Source: Hanstruepera marina
Lineage (GTDB): Bacteria; Bacteroidota; Bacteroidia; Flavobacteriales; Flavobacteriaceae
Direction: 5' to 3'
DNA length: 64,000 nt
NCBI RefSeq assembly: GCF_019880635.1
Contig: NZ_JAINVX010000001.1
Span: 1,282,001-1,346,000, forward strand
Below the pieces are notes generated by a model. That model worked only from the letters and a program-made list of their open reading frames with translations. It was not told the DNA's origin and ran no database searches. Of the stretch, positions 16,845-26,080 are shown one piece after another. Numbering within the stretch: position 1 is the first letter of the stretch; every line of letters starts with the position of its first letter. The position numbers and the translations under genes were made by a program.

Positions 16845-17276
16845 ATGAAAAACACCATTTTATCCATTCTTTTTGTTTTTTCGTTAAACCTTATTAGTGC
16901 TCAAAGCCAAAGTGGAACGACAGATATTCAAGAGATTTCAGAAACCTTAATGTTGTACATTGACGGTACCCAAAACGGAAAGCCAGAAAAATTAAAAAAG
17001 GCCTTTCATCCAGACTTTAATCTTTATACGGTAACCGAAGAAGATAGTTTGCGTATCCGTTCTGGCGCCAAGTACGTTTCCAATGTAAGAGAAGGGAAAA
17101 TAAGTAATCGTATTGGGCGTATTATTTCTATTGATTATGAAAATGATGCCGCTATTGCTAAAGTGGAAATTTTAGTACCCAATAGAATTTATACAGATTA
17201 TTTTTTGTTGTTGAAATATGAAGGATCTTGGAAAATCGTTCATAAGAGTTATACCTGGAAACCAACAAAAAATTAA
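16845..17276 (+). CDS. Exported lumazine-binding-like (NTF2 fold) protein
   Basis: A 143-residue protein with a signal peptide (1-19, ending ISAQ). The remainder reads as the putative lumazine-binding/NTF2-like family: ISETLMLYIDGTQNGKPEKLKKAFHP, then a beta-rich part with DYENDAAIAKVEI and DYFLLLKYEGSWKIVHKSY. No enzymatic activity is known for this family in Bacteroidota. It is 15 bases downstream of the DJ-1/PfpI gene, so co-transcription is very likely, and 60 bases before the M61 gene. It is related in type to the product of 21739. Confidence 0.82.
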   Translation: MKNTILSILFVFSLNLISAQSQSGTTDIQEISETLMLYIDGTQNGKPEKLKKAFHPDFNLYTVTEEDSLRIRSGAKYVSNVREGKISNRIGRIISIDYENDAAIAKVEILVPNRIYTDYFLLLKYEGSWKIVHKSYTWKPTKN

Positions 17277-17336
17277 ATGTTATGTAACAAAAAGTAATGA
17301 TTTAAGTCATATAGTAGTTCATCAAATCAAAAAAAC

Positions 17337-18854
17337 ATGTTTTTAAATCAACTCACCCGATTACACATCGCAAGTCTGTTTATTGCCTTAATGTTGTTTA
17401 GTATTAAATCGAATGCTGAAACAATTGATAGCAAACAAGCTACCACTTACACCATAACAATTCATAAAAGCAATCCTAAACTAGCTCAAATAGAAGCCAA
17501 ATTTACACTCAAGGATAGCTTGTTGTATATGGGTTGGGGCGCATCGAAACTGCCCAATAGATGGGCAACCTTTGTGCACAACCTAGAGGTTATGGACAAA
17601 CAAGAGCAAGTATTGTCTGTGCAAGCGTTAGATGATGCCCAATGGAAAATTAATGCGCCAATACATACTGAAATAAGATTACGCTATGAGGTTCATTTAG
17701 ATCATGAAAACTATGATTGGAGTAGTGGTATTGATGCAGTGGCTTATACAACAGATTTAGGAGTTTTCTATACGGGTAGGACCTTATTTGTACTTAACGG
17801 TGAAGACCGAACCAATATTAATGTAAGGTTTAACATACCCAAGGATTGGGCAGTAACCAACCCATGGTCTAAAAGTGCTGAAAAAGCGAATAGTTTTCAG
17901 GCAGCAAATATTACCGATTTGTTAACAGCACTGATTTTTGCTGGAAATCACAAAGAAATATCACTTAAACGTGATGATTTTGAGTTGGTTTTTGCTTTGG
18001 GTTCTACAGATATTATGAATCAGGAAGCTGAACTCAAGGAACTAGCCCAAGGTGTTTTGGATTATTATATTGAGCTCATGGGTGGAATCCCTAATCCGAG
18101 TCCAGATAATCCCTTACGTAAGTCTGTGGTTGTTATTAGCTCATCGGAGAAAACAGATGGCGAAGCTCTTGGTAACAATGTGAGTGTGCTAATTGAAAAA
18201 AATGGTGATCAATTATCGAAAACTTTTTCAAGGTTCATTTTTGCTCATGAATTTTTTCATCTATGGTGTGGTAAATCTTTTAGTCCAGCATCTGATGATA
18301 CCGAATGGTTTAAGGAAGGTTTTACAAATTACTATACGTTGAAAGCTTTGCATCACGTGAATTTTTTAACAGACGAATCCTATTTAGATTTTTTAAGTAG
18401 CTTTTTTTATAAACGATATCATAACGACGAGGGAGTTGGACGCTATGCGATGGCAGATGGTAAAAAAAAGCATGACCATTGGGGTTTGGTTTATGCAGGT
18501 GGAATGTTGGTTGGCATGTCTCAAGACCTTACTATCCGTAGTGCCACAAACAATGAAAAAAGCATAGACGATTTAATGAAGCAATTATTTGAAAAATATG
18601 GTGGAAGTAACAATACATATACATTAAATGAACTTCAAGAGTTATATGTAGAATTGAGTGGCACCAATCCAACCGAATTTTTCAATATGTATATATTAGG
18701 CACAAATAAAATACCAATTGACGAGTACTTAACTTTAGCAGGATTAGATGCTAAAATTGAAAACGGTCAATTAATTCTATCAAAAAAAGATGTAACAACA
18801 CTTAAGCAACGGGCTATATTAGAAGGTTTTTTTGGTGAGTTAAACACGAAATAA
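17337..18854 (+). CDS. Exported M61-like metallopeptidase
   Basis: A 505-residue exported protein (signal peptide to about residue 27, SNAE). It has the gluzincin zinc site HEFFH at about 304-308 and the third ligand Glu in FKEGF, giving HExxH-x18-E. An N-terminal beta domain (WGASKLPNRWATFVHN) and the DLGVFYTG segment match the M61 glycyl-aminopeptidase family. The usual C-terminal PDZ domain is not obvious and the chain is shorter than canonical M61 enzymes (about 600 residues). It is the last plus-strand gene of the AraC block and is followed by a shared terminator at 18882-18903. Confidence 0.82.
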   Translation: MFLNQLTRLHIASLFIALMLFSIKSNAETIDSKQATTYTITIHKSNPKLAQIEAKFTLKDSLLYMGWGASKLPNRWATFVHNLEVMDKQEQVLSVQALDDAQWKINAPIHTEIRLRYEVHLDHENYDWSSGIDAVAYTTDLGVFYTGRTLFVLNGEDRTNINVRFNIPKDWAVTNPWSKSAEKANSFQAANITDLLTALIFAGNHKEISLKRDDFELVFALGSTDIMNQEAELKELAQGVLDYYIELMGGIPNPSPDNPLRKSVVVISSSEKTDGEALGNNVSVLIEKNGDQLSKTFSRFIFAHEFFHLWCGKSFSPASDDTEWFKEGFTNYYTLKALHHVNFLTDESYLDFLSSFFYKRYHNDEGVGRYAMADGKKKHDHWGLVYAGGMLVGMSQDLTIRSATNNEKSIDDLMKQLFEKYGGSNNTYTLNELQELYVELSGTNPTEFFNMYILGTNKIPIDEYLTLAGLDAKIENGQLILSKKDVTTLKQRAILEGFFGELNTK

Positions 18855-18881
18855 GATTATCGGCCTTACCATACATAAAAA

Positions 18882-18903
18882 ACTCCCAACAATGGTTGGG
18901 AGT
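18882..18903. terminator. Bidirectional terminator between the M61 gene and fahA
   Basis: ACTCCCAAC (18882-18890), loop AATG, GTTGGGAGT (18895-18903); A-tract before and T-tract after, so it fits both converging genes. Confidence 0.85.
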
Positions 18904-18925
18904 TTTTTATGCGTTTAAGCTAATA

Positions 18926-20218
18926 TTACTTGCTCTTTTTGGGATTGTAAATTGGCAATAATTGTGTAGAAACCTCACCAAAACCAATACGTGTGCCATC
19001 TTTTTCGCAATGTCCACGCATAATCACGGTATCGTAATCGTTTATAAACTTACGCTCGGTGCCATCGGTCATTTTTAAAGGTTTTTCACCACGCCAAGTC
19101 AGTTCCAACATAGAGCCGTAAGAGTCTGGTGTTGGTCCAGAAATGGTACCGCTACCCATCATATCGCCAGAGTTTACTGGGCAACCGTTTACCGTATGGT
19201 GTGCCAATTGTTGGCACATGTTCCAATACATGTATTTAAAGTTGGAGTTGGTCACAATAGTTTCTTTAGCTTTTTTGGGCTTAATGGCTACTTCCAAATT
19301 AATATCATAACTCTTTTTGCCTTTATATTGTAAGTAAGGTAATTGAGGTTTTTTAGGTTTTGGACTTTCAACTCGGAAAGGCTCCAAAGCATCCAAGGTC
19401 ACAATCCAAGGCGATATGGAAGACGCAAAGTTTTTGGCTAAGAATGGACCTAGTGGTACGTATTCCCACTTTTGTATATCACGAGCAGACCAGTCGTTAA
19501 ATAGTACTAGTCCAAAAATATACTCTTCAGCTTCTTCAATCGGGATAGGTTCACCCAAATCGTTCGCATCGGTCGTAATAAAGGCCATTTCTAATTCGAA
19601 ATCTACCAATTTACTCGGGCCAAAAACAGGTGTGTCGCTATCAGCTGGTAAGGTTTGTCCTTGTGGTCTGTGTACCGGAATTCCCGAAGGAATAATGGAA
19701 CTACTTCTACCATGATAACCCACAGGAATATGCAGCCAGTTTGGCATCAAGGAATTTTCTGGGTCACGAAACATGGTGCCTACATTGGTTGCGTGTTCAA
19801 TGCTCGAATAGAAATCGGTATAGTCGCCTATTTGTACAGGTAATTGCATTTCAATTTCGTCCAAACGGAAGAGTACAATTTCCTTGTGTTTTTTGTTGTT
19901 TTTTAACTCACTATTTTCAGCATCAAAAATTTGGGCAATGCGGTTACGTACAGAACGCCAAGTTTTTCGACCATCGGCAATAAAGTCGTTTAGGGAATCC
20001 TGAAGAAATATATCGTCGGTTAACGGAATACCATCAAAATAACCCAATTGGTGCAAGGCACCCAAATCAATTGCCGTATCACCAATTCGTGTTCCAATGG
20101 TAATAATATCGTCGCGTGTTAAAAACACACCAAACGGAATATTTTGAATCGGGAAATCAGAATTTTTATCGACATGTAACCAAGACCTTCTATCTGGATT
20201 GTTGGCTGAAAGTGGCAT
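18926..20218 (-). CDS. fahA: Fumarylacetoacetase
   Basis: A 430-residue enzyme, close to the usual length, that hydrolyses 4-fumarylacetoacetate to fumarate and acetoacetate in the last step of tyrosine and phenylalanine breakdown. An N-terminal SH3-like domain (1-115) is followed by the catalytic FAH domain: DYTDFYSS with metal ligand D135, EHATNVG with the catalytic His H142, VGYHGRSSS (167-174), ELEMAFI with the metal-binding Glu residues, and LFNDWSARDIQKWEYVPLG. The homogentisate dioxygenase usually encoded nearby is not in this window. It is divergent from glyA. Confidence 0.96.
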   Translation of the reverse strand: MPLSANNPDRRSWLHVDKNSDFPIQNIPFGVFLTRDDIITIGTRIGDTAIDLGALHQLGYFDGIPLTDDIFLQDSLNDFIADGRKTWRSVRNRIAQIFDAENSELKNNKKHKEIVLFRLDEIEMQLPVQIGDYTDFYSSIEHATNVGTMFRDPENSLMPNWLHIPVGYHGRSSSIIPSGIPVHRPQGQTLPADSDTPVFGPSKLVDFELEMAFITTDANDLGEPIPIEEAEEYIFGLVLFNDWSARDIQKWEYVPLGPFLAKNFASSISPWIVTLDALEPFRVESPKPKKPQLPYLQYKGKKSYDINLEVAIKPKKAKETIVTNSNFKYMYWNMCQQLAHHTVNGCPVNSGDMMGSGTISGPTPDSYGSMLELTWRGEKPLKMTDGTERKFINDYDTVIMRGHCEKDGTRIGFGEVSTQLLPIYNPKKSK

Positions 20219-20359
20219 AGTATTGTTTAAATTTAATAGTTGATAAATCTAGTCAAACCTACATAACTTTTTATTTTAAAACTAATTTTAATCCTAAAAT
20301 ATAGGTTGTAGAAAGTTATTTACAGCTGTGCAAAACTTCTTGAGGTAAATATATGTTTT

Positions 20360-20393
20360 TTGAATAATTAAACACATGGATTTGTTATTTTTG
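20360..20393 (+). promoter_or_regulatory. Promoter of glyA
   Basis: TTG at 20360-20362 (in TTTTTTG), a 23-base spacer, then TATTTTTG at 20386-20393, matching the Bacteroidetes -33/-7 pattern. The start codon is 27 bases downstream. Confidence 0.55.
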
Positions 20394-20420
20394 ACTTCAA
20401 TTTAACTATAACCAAAATTT

Positions 20421-21692
20421 ATGCAACGCGACGAACAAATTTTTGAATTGATAGCAGCTGAAAAAGAACGTCAGCTTCACGGTATAGAACTTATTGCATC
20501 GGAGAATTTTGTAAGCGACCAGGTAATGGAAGCGGCAGGTTCGGTTTTAACCAATAAATACGCTGAAGGTTACCCAGGAAAGCGCTATTATGGCGGCTGT
20601 GAAGTGGTTGATGAAGTGGAGAATTTAGCTATTGAACGTGCTAAAACCTTGTTTAATGCTGAATATGTAAACGTACAGCCACATTCGGGAAGTCAGGCCA
20701 ACACAGCAGTTTTTGCCGCTTGCCTGAAACCAGGTGATACCATTTTAGGTTTTGATTTGTCGCATGGTGGTCATTTAACCCATGGCTCTCCCGTTAATTT
20801 TTCTGGTAAATTATACAACCCCGTTTTTTATGGTGTAAAAAAGGAAACTGGTTTAATTGATTATGACCATGTTTCTGAAATGGCAGAAAAGCATAAGCCA
20901 AAATTGATTATTGCTGGAGCTTCTGCCTATTCACGTGATATGGATTTTAAACGTTTTCGTGAAATTGCGGATTCAGTGGGAGCGATTTTATTGGCCGATA
21001 TTTCACATCCTGCTGGTTTGATTGCCAAAGGTATTTTAAACGATCCATTACCACATTGTCATATAGTAACGACAACAACCCATAAAACGTTACGTGGTCC
21101 AAGAGGAGGTATGATTATGATGGGCCAGGATTTTGATAATCCGTTTGGATTAACATTAAAAAACGGCAGTTTACGCAAAATGTCGTCGTTATTGGATTCA
21201 GGAGTGTTTCCTGGAAATCAAGGTGGGCCGTTAGAGCATATTATTGCAGCAAAAGCCATTGCATTTGGCGAAGCCCTAACAGATGATTTTATGCATTATA
21301 TGTTACAGGTAAAGAAAAATGCAGCTGCCATGGCTGACGCTTTTGTAAAACGTGGTTATCATATTATTTCAGGCGGAACTGACAACCACATGATGCTGAT
21401 TGATTTACGAAATAAAAACATTACTGGCAAAGATGCCGAGCAGGCTCTTGTTAAAGCAGAAATTACCGTAAACAAAAACATGGTGCCATTTGATGATAAA
21501 AGTCCTTTTGTAACATCTGGTATTCGCGTGGGAACACCTGCAATTACGACCAGAGGATTAAAAGAAGATGATATGGAAGCTATCGTAGCTTTAGTTGATG
21601 AGGTGATTATGAACTATGAAGATGAAACTACATTACAGCAGGTAGCTGAAAAGGTTAATGCTATGATGCAAGACTTACCGTTATTTACTTAA
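20421..21692 (+). CDS. glyA: Serine hydroxymethyltransferase
   Basis: A 423-residue PLP enzyme that interconverts serine and glycine while loading tetrahydrofolate with a one-carbon unit. Landmarks are [37 protein letters not shown], and the PLP lysine K222 in [14 protein letters not shown], followed by [11 protein letters not shown]. Length and motif order are complete. It is monocistronic, with a promoter of Bacteroidetes type upstream and a strong terminator downstream. Confidence 0.98.
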   Translation: MQRDEQIFELIAAEKERQLHGIELIASENFVSDQVMEAAGSVLTNKYAEGYPGKRYYGGCEVVDEVENLAIERAKTLFNAEYVNVQPHSGSQANTAVFAACLKPGDTILGFDLSHGGHLTHGSPVNFSGKLYNPVFYGVKKETGLIDYDHVSEMAEKHKPKLIIAGASAYSRDMDFKRFREIADSVGAILLADISHPAGLIAKGILNDPLPHCHIVTTTTHKTLRGPRGGMIMMGQDFDNPFGLTLKNGSLRKMSSLLDSGVFPGNQGGPLEHIIAAKAIAFGEALTDDFMHYMLQVKKNAAAMADAFVKRGYHIISGGTDNHMMLIDLRNKNITGKDAEQALVKAEITVNKNMVPFDDKSPFVTSGIRVGTPAITTRGLKEDDMEAIVALVDEVIMNYEDETTLQQVAEKVNAMMQDLPLFT

Positions 21693-21714
21693 AATAAGTT
21701 TAAGAATAAAAAAA

Positions 21715-21734
21715 AGCCTGCTCGAAAGCAGGCT
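21715..21734. terminator. Terminator between glyA and 21739
   Basis: AGCCTGCT (21715-21722), loop CGAA, AGCAGGCT (21727-21734) with A-tract before and T-tract after; works for both converging genes. Confidence 0.9.
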
Positions 21735-21738
21735 TTTT

Positions 21739-22182
21739 TTATGATTTTTCCTCATAGGGACCTTCCCAAAGTACCTGTTCAATCATCCATTTATCACCAC
21801 GTTTGGAGAGAAGCATATAGTCAATGCCCCACCATGCTGTTACTTTAGCTGCAGCAATATTGTTTCCAATATTTAGGACTTCTACTTGTTTAGGCGCATC
21901 AGGTTTAGCAAAATTCTTTTTAGCTTTTACATTTTCGGCGTAAGCCAATGCTTGATCAAAAGACATGTGGTCAACTTGCTTATATTCACCAGTATCCTTG
22001 TTTTTCCAAAAGCCAAATTTGTTGAGTTCGGGCTGTAAGCAGGCTTTGAGTTTGGCAGAGTCGCCTTCATAGAAGCCTTCAATGTAGCTATAACAGGCTT
22101 TTTCGACCAATTCTTTATTGGTTTGTGAATGACCTATTGCCATTCCAGTTATAAGTAAAGCGAGTGTAATAAATTTTTCCAT
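21739..22182 (-). CDS. Exported lumazine-binding-like (NTF2 fold) protein
   Basis: A 147-residue exported protein (signal peptide about 1-19). The mature part reads ACYSYIEGFYEGDSAKLKACL, then HMSFDQALAYAENVKAK and AAAKVTAWWGIDYMLLSKRG, the pattern of the putative lumazine-binding NTF2-like family. It shares the general layout of the protein at 16845 but differs in sequence. Function unknown. It stands alone on the minus strand and shares the glyA terminator region. Confidence 0.82.
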   Translation of the reverse strand: MEKFITLALLITGMAIGHSQTNKELVEKACYSYIEGFYEGDSAKLKACLQPELNKFGFWKNKDTGEYKQVDHMSFDQALAYAENVKAKKNFAKPDAPKQVEVLNIGNNIAAAKVTAWWGIDYMLLSKRGDKWMIEQVLWEGPYEEKS

Positions 22183-22274
22183 ACTGTTCGTTAGTTTGAT
22201 TAATATTAAGCACCTTTTGGTACGTAATAAAAGTAACTATTAAAACAGTAAGTAGTTGTTAACGAGACGTTAAT

Positions 22275-23846
22275 CTAAAAATCAATATGTTGGTAGGCAC
22301 CAGCATCAGGATTTGGACTAGTAGGTCTTGGCTCCATTAAAATATCAAATTGAGTTGTACCATTAACAAATGATGGATTTCCAATTTCTATTGCGCCAGA
22401 ATCTTCACCAATAATCAATTGGTTTTCATAAGGTTCCATGAAATGTGGATCTTGATTGAATACATTGTTCTCATATAAACTCGTATCATCGAAATCGTAG
22501 TTGTCTCCGGTAAAATTGTTGTTCGGATCAGAGAAATATAACAAGCAATTTGAAAACTTAAATTCAAACAGGACTGGATTGGTGTTGTCGTTAATTTCGT
22601 CTAAAATAAATTCTGGATTATCATTACCATAAATAATACAATTATTAAAATTGGCTTCGGTTAAATCTGCAATTATTGTGGCATCAGATGTTTCCGTAAA
22701 ATTGTTTAACAATAGGGCAGGGAACTGCCTAAAACTATTTCTCCAATAATTAGCTATGGTGCAGTGGGTAAAATTGTATTTACCTCCTAGAGTTCCTGCA
22801 AACGAAGACTGACCAGAATTATTAATCACAACATTTTCAGCTAAAATAGAAGTGTTTCTTCCTAAAATCCCGAAGTTACTCGAATTGTATATTTGAGAGT
22901 TTGTAATAGTAAGTTTATCAGTGGCAGCATCAGGATTACCGTCGCTTAAAATACCAACACCCGAATTTTTAATGGTTGCATAATTGAATATATTGTTTAC
23001 ACTACCTTCAAATAACCAAATCGTGCCCCATTGTCCGGGAACATCACTGAAAATAGGTTCCAATCGGTCACCTTCAAAAATCACTTCGTTTTCTAAAGCT
23101 TCTGGATCATTACTAAATAACCCATTAACATGAATGGAAGCATCTTCAGATACGAGAATACCCGAATCGGCATGGAAATGCACGCGAGCACCAGCTTCTA
23201 TGGTTAGTGTTTCGCCATTGGGAACAGCGGCATAACCATAAATGACATAAGGGCGCTCATTGGTAAAGGTAAATTCATCTGGCATAAGATAACGGCCTTG
23301 AATGTCAGTTTCAATTTGCTCGCCACCCACATTAAGCGTTAGTGTTTCTATTATTCCTGTTGCATTATCTCGATCTGGATAGATAAATACAGCATCTTTA
23401 ACCAAGGTTACCAAATCGACATCTTGCATATTTGAGCCTGAATCGAAAATAATTTTATCGGTGTATAAAAACTCGCCGTCTGTGCTTGGTAGATTGTTAA
23501 TGTCTATAGTGGTCTCAATAAAAATAAATAAGCTGTCATTGGCTAATAATTCTACATCTTGAAAGGTTCTACCTGGCATACCATCAACATTTAAGCGGTA
23601 TTCGGAATCCTCGCCACGTTCTAATCCCAATGTGGGAATGTTAATATCGTTATCACTACGGTTGTATATTTTCAGGTTGTATGTGCTTGATCCGATGTTT
23701 GTAAAAACGGTATCTAGATACACGGTATCTCGCGAGAATTCAAGATTTCCAGTACTGGGTTCAAATTCAAAATCTTTTCGGCAGGAGCTCCATAATACTA
23801 AAAAGGCTAAACAAGAAATAAAGTATACTAATCGTTTCATTGACAT
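22275..23846 (-). CDS. Right-handed parallel beta-helix lipoprotein
   Basis: A 523-residue predicted lipoprotein, lipobox cysteine at about C22 (LWSSC) followed by RKDFEFE, an acidic stretch that may favour surface export. Residues 30-180 look like a beta-sandwich region (DTVYLDTVFTNIGSSTYNL). Residues about 200-460 are repeating short strand-turn units (ITNSQIYNSSNFGILGRN, NCIIYGNDNPEF) typical of a right-handed parallel beta-helix, as in pectate-lyase-like and choice-of-anchor proteins. The C-terminus has the motif PDAGAYQH common at the end of such helices. No catalytic residues are evident. A second in-frame ATG two codons later is an equally good start. Confidence 0.8.
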   Translation of the reverse strand: MSMKRLVYFISCLAFLVLWSSCRKDFEFEPSTGNLEFSRDTVYLDTVFTNIGSSTYNLKIYNRSDNDINIPTLGLERGEDSEYRLNVDGMPGRTFQDVELLANDSLFIFIETTIDINNLPSTDGEFLYTDKIIFDSGSNMQDVDLVTLVKDAVFIYPDRDNATGIIETLTLNVGGEQIETDIQGRYLMPDEFTFTNERPYVIYGYAAVPNGETLTIEAGARVHFHADSGILVSEDASIHVNGLFSNDPEALENEVIFEGDRLEPIFSDVPGQWGTIWLFEGSVNNIFNYATIKNSGVGILSDGNPDAATDKLTITNSQIYNSSNFGILGRNTSILAENVVINNSGQSSFAGTLGGKYNFTHCTIANYWRNSFRQFPALLLNNFTETSDATIIADLTEANFNNCIIYGNDNPEFILDEINDNTNPVLFEFKFSNCLLYFSDPNNNFTGDNYDFDDTSLYENNVFNQDPHFMEPYENQLIIGEDSGAIEIGNPSFVNGTTQFDILMEPRPTSPNPDAGAYQHIDF

Positions 23847-23937
23847 TATTTAAATTTTAAGACCAATTGGTAGCGTTTCAAAAATATAACTTTTGAATTG
23901 ATGATTTAGTATGAAAGCAGATTTATATTTAAAAAAT

Positions 23938-24690
23938 CTAATCTTCTTGGGTGTTTTTGTGGTTTTCAACCAATATTAGAAAGGACTGACTTAATTGAAT
24001 GAGTTCTTCCAATAATTGGACTTGATTTTCCTTTGAGAACAATTTTTTGTCAATTTGATGGGCACTACAATATTCAAAAAACAACTGTTTAAGATTGTCG
24101 GGAATGTTGAGTTCGTTTTTTAGAAGGTCTTCTGTAAAAAAAGAATCGGTAAGAAATAAGTGATTGAAATCTTGATATAGGGCAATTTCTTGAACAGTTT
24201 TTTTCTTGTTTTTAAAAAGCTTGCTAATCATACCAAATATTTTCACAAAATCTATATTACCACTTGGAGGAGGATTGTATAAATGTGGGTTGTTTTTCAT
24301 ATCGTTGGCAATTTGGCTGTTTTGCCTACGTTGAACTTCCTCCGTAAGGGTTTGCTCATTTTTTTTCTTGATAGATTGAATGGATACTTCATCTAAAGCA
24401 TTAGTAGCTTCTTTAAGTTCGATAACATTTATTTGGTTTAAGTGTGTTTCAGTTACCAGAAGTGTCTGTTCTTGATAAAAAAGGGAACTGAATATTAGTG
24501 TATCGTTTACTGTAGCTTGAATTGAAAAATGACCATCTTTATTCGTGTAGGTAAGTACTTGTTCGGTGCTGTTAAAAACCTTAATGTTCTCTAAAGCTGA
24601 TTTGGAATCGTAAACTTTCCCCTCAAATGTTTGGGCGTTTAGGTTGCTAAAAGCTAAAAGTAGCAGCAAGAAAAAGCGAAATGAATACAC
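23938..24690 (-). CDS. Exported carboxypeptidase-regulatory-like domain protein
   Basis: A 250-residue protein with a signal peptide (residues 1-19, ending LNAQ). Residues 20-100 form a CarboxypepD-reg-like (transthyretin-like) domain: FEGKVYDSKSALENIKVFN, then TYTNKDGHFSIQATVNDTLIFSS. The remainder is polar and mostly helical (EVQRRQNSQIANDMKNNP, MISKLFKNKKKTV) and has no domain that I recognise. Such proteins are common in Flavobacteriaceae envelopes, often near TonB-dependent systems, but none is adjacent here. Function unknown. Confidence 0.78.
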   Translation of the reverse strand: MYSFRFFLLLLLAFSNLNAQTFEGKVYDSKSALENIKVFNSTEQVLTYTNKDGHFSIQATVNDTLIFSSLFYQEQTLLVTETHLNQINVIELKEATNALDEVSIQSIKKKNEQTLTEEVQRRQNSQIANDMKNNPHLYNPPPSGNIDFVKIFGMISKLFKNKKKTVQEIALYQDFNHLFLTDSFFTEDLLKNELNIPDNLKQLFFEYCSAHQIDKKLFSKENQVQLLEELIQLSQSFLILVENHKNTQED

Positions 24691-24782
24691 AGAAAGTTGG
24701 TTATGGTTTCTGTAAATGTAATTTTTTAAGCTGTTGGTATAGCTTCTTGTTAAGAAAGTTTAACAGCCATTTTACATATTAA

Positions 24783-25172
24783 TTAACAAAACAAGGATGT
24801 GATGTCTGAAGTTATTCGTGCGGGTTTTTGGGTCTCCTTGGACATAAAACACCATTTGGTTTCTGATTCGGCCAACAATTTTCTGGTATTAGCGTTACGA
24901 ATTTCGACTACACGTGTTGAGGTAACACCTTCGGATTTAATGACGAAGGTTTTTAAACTGATTTGATCGTTTACAAAAGCCGGACTTTTATATGTGATAT
25001 GGTGTGAAAGCATGACCCAAAAGTATTTATCTAATATATTTTGAGAAGCCCTAGAGAGCCAATGTTGCTCTGCAATATCTTGAACCCATTGTACATAACG
25101 TACATTATTAACATGGTTTAAGGCATCTAAATCGTTTTGGGTAGTGGTTATGGTTTTTTCAAAAATCTGCAT
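24783..25172 (-). CDS. Acyl-CoA thioesterase, 4HBT hotdog family
   Basis: A 129-residue cytoplasmic protein. The hotdog-fold signature TTTQNDLDALNHVNNVRYVQWVQDIAEQHW-like region (residues about 9-40) has the conserved Asp-x-x-x-H-V-N-N of 4-hydroxybenzoyl-CoA/YbgC-like thioesterases, with the central D and H as catalytic candidates. The substrate acyl-CoA is unknown. The ATG at 25170-25172 is preferred; an in-frame TTG two codons earlier is possible. A TATTTTTG element sits directly upstream on this strand (25176-25183), which would make the transcript nearly leaderless, if it is used. Confidence 0.86.
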   Translation of the reverse strand: MQIFEKTITTTQNDLDALNHVNNVRYVQWVQDIAEQHWLSRASQNILDKYFWVMLSHHITYKSPAFVNDQISLKTFVIKSEGVTSTRVVEIRNANTRKLLAESETKWCFMSKETQKPARITSDITSLFC

Positions 25173-25206
25173 GTTCAAAAATAATGCAAAAAAATCGAGA
25201 ATCTCA

Positions 25207-26007
25207 TTATTTAAAAGGGTGTGTTATACTGTAAAAGAATTTACCAAGATTACTGCGCTCTAGTTCTCCCTTTTTTATTTTCTGACGTTTTTCTTGACGT
25301 TTAGCCTTTTTAAAGGCTTTTCTTTTGTCTCTTTCACAATCTTTTTTCCAGTTTGATGATGGGAAACCAGCAACAATAACATTATCGCAATCTAATTCAT
25401 CAACAATCATATCTGTTTTGTAATTGGTTTCTGTAGTAATAAAGATTAATCTTTCTTTATACCCAATAAACGACAAGCCTAAAGTATCTCCTTTATGAGC
25501 TGTTACTTTGAAGTTTCCATCAAAATCTGTTTGGGTGCCTCTACTAGTGCCTTTTACAATTATGTTTACTCCCGGTAAGGGTAATCCGTTTTCATCAGCA
25601 ATAGTTCCAGATATCATTTTAGTATTTAAAACGGAAACTGCTGTTTTGCCTTTTACTACGGGTTGTTTTTTAGTGTCAGTTTGTTCTGTGCCTGGTTTTT
25701 CTTGACCAAAGGCCTGATAGGTTGAGAATGATAAAAACGATAGTAATCCTGAAGCTAGTAATGTTCTATAACTATTTGATGATTTTCGACTGTAAACCAA
25801 TTCCTTATTTAGTTGTTTGCCTTTGAATCGCCCACATAAGTTTTGATTGTTTAAATAGGCTTTTACAATTTGTTCATCGGTTTTATTCGTAAAATCGTAA
25901 ACCGTTTTTGTGCATACAGCACAATGGCGACCTCTGTCAACCGGTGTCATGTCGTTCCAGTTTTCATGACATGGTTCTGGAATGGATAGTGTTAGTGTTT
26001 TTCTCAT
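25207..26007 (-). CDS. Cys-motif membrane protein with carboxypeptidase-regulatory-like domain
   Basis: A 266-residue protein with an unusual layout. Residues 1-65 carry four cysteines (C13, C29, C32, C58; LSIPEPCHENW and GRHCAVCTKTVYDF), resembling a zinc knuckle, with no signal peptide before it. One membrane segment follows at about 80-98 (TLLASGLLSFLSFSTYQAF). Residues 130-205 are a CarboxypepD-reg-like domain (ISGTIADENGLPLPGVNIIVKG, SFIGYK). The tail (230-258) is very basic and Lys-rich. I infer a cytoplasmic Cys domain and an outside beta domain. The same N-terminal module occurs in other flavobacterial proteins as far as I know, but its role is not established. Confidence 0.75.
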   Translation of the reverse strand: MRKTLTLSIPEPCHENWNDMTPVDRGRHCAVCTKTVYDFTNKTDEQIVKAYLNNQNLCGRFKGKQLNKELVYSRKSSNSYRTLLASGLLSFLSFSTYQAFGQEKPGTEQTDTKKQPVVKGKTAVSVLNTKMISGTIADENGLPLPGVNIIVKGTSRGTQTDFDGNFKVTAHKGDTLGLSFIGYKERLIFITTETNYKTDMIVDELDCDNVIVAGFPSSNWKKDCERDKRKAFKKAKRQEKRQKIKKGELERSNLGKFFYSITHPFK

Positions 26008-26080
26008 AGTTCAAATAACTATAAGAAACCATACTTATAAAAAGTGTAATACGTGAAAACCTTATTTGATTGAGTGAAAG

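Noticed and set aside
17278-17289. TGTTATGTAACA palindrome before the M61 gene
   Set aside because: Arms of five bases are common in AT-rich DNA and the gene probably shares the upstream promoter.
22275-23846. Beta-helix lipoprotein as a pectate lyase
   Set aside because: The repeat pattern fits a beta-helix, but no catalytic Arg/Lys or calcium-binding Asp cluster of lyases is recognised, so an enzymatic name is not supported.
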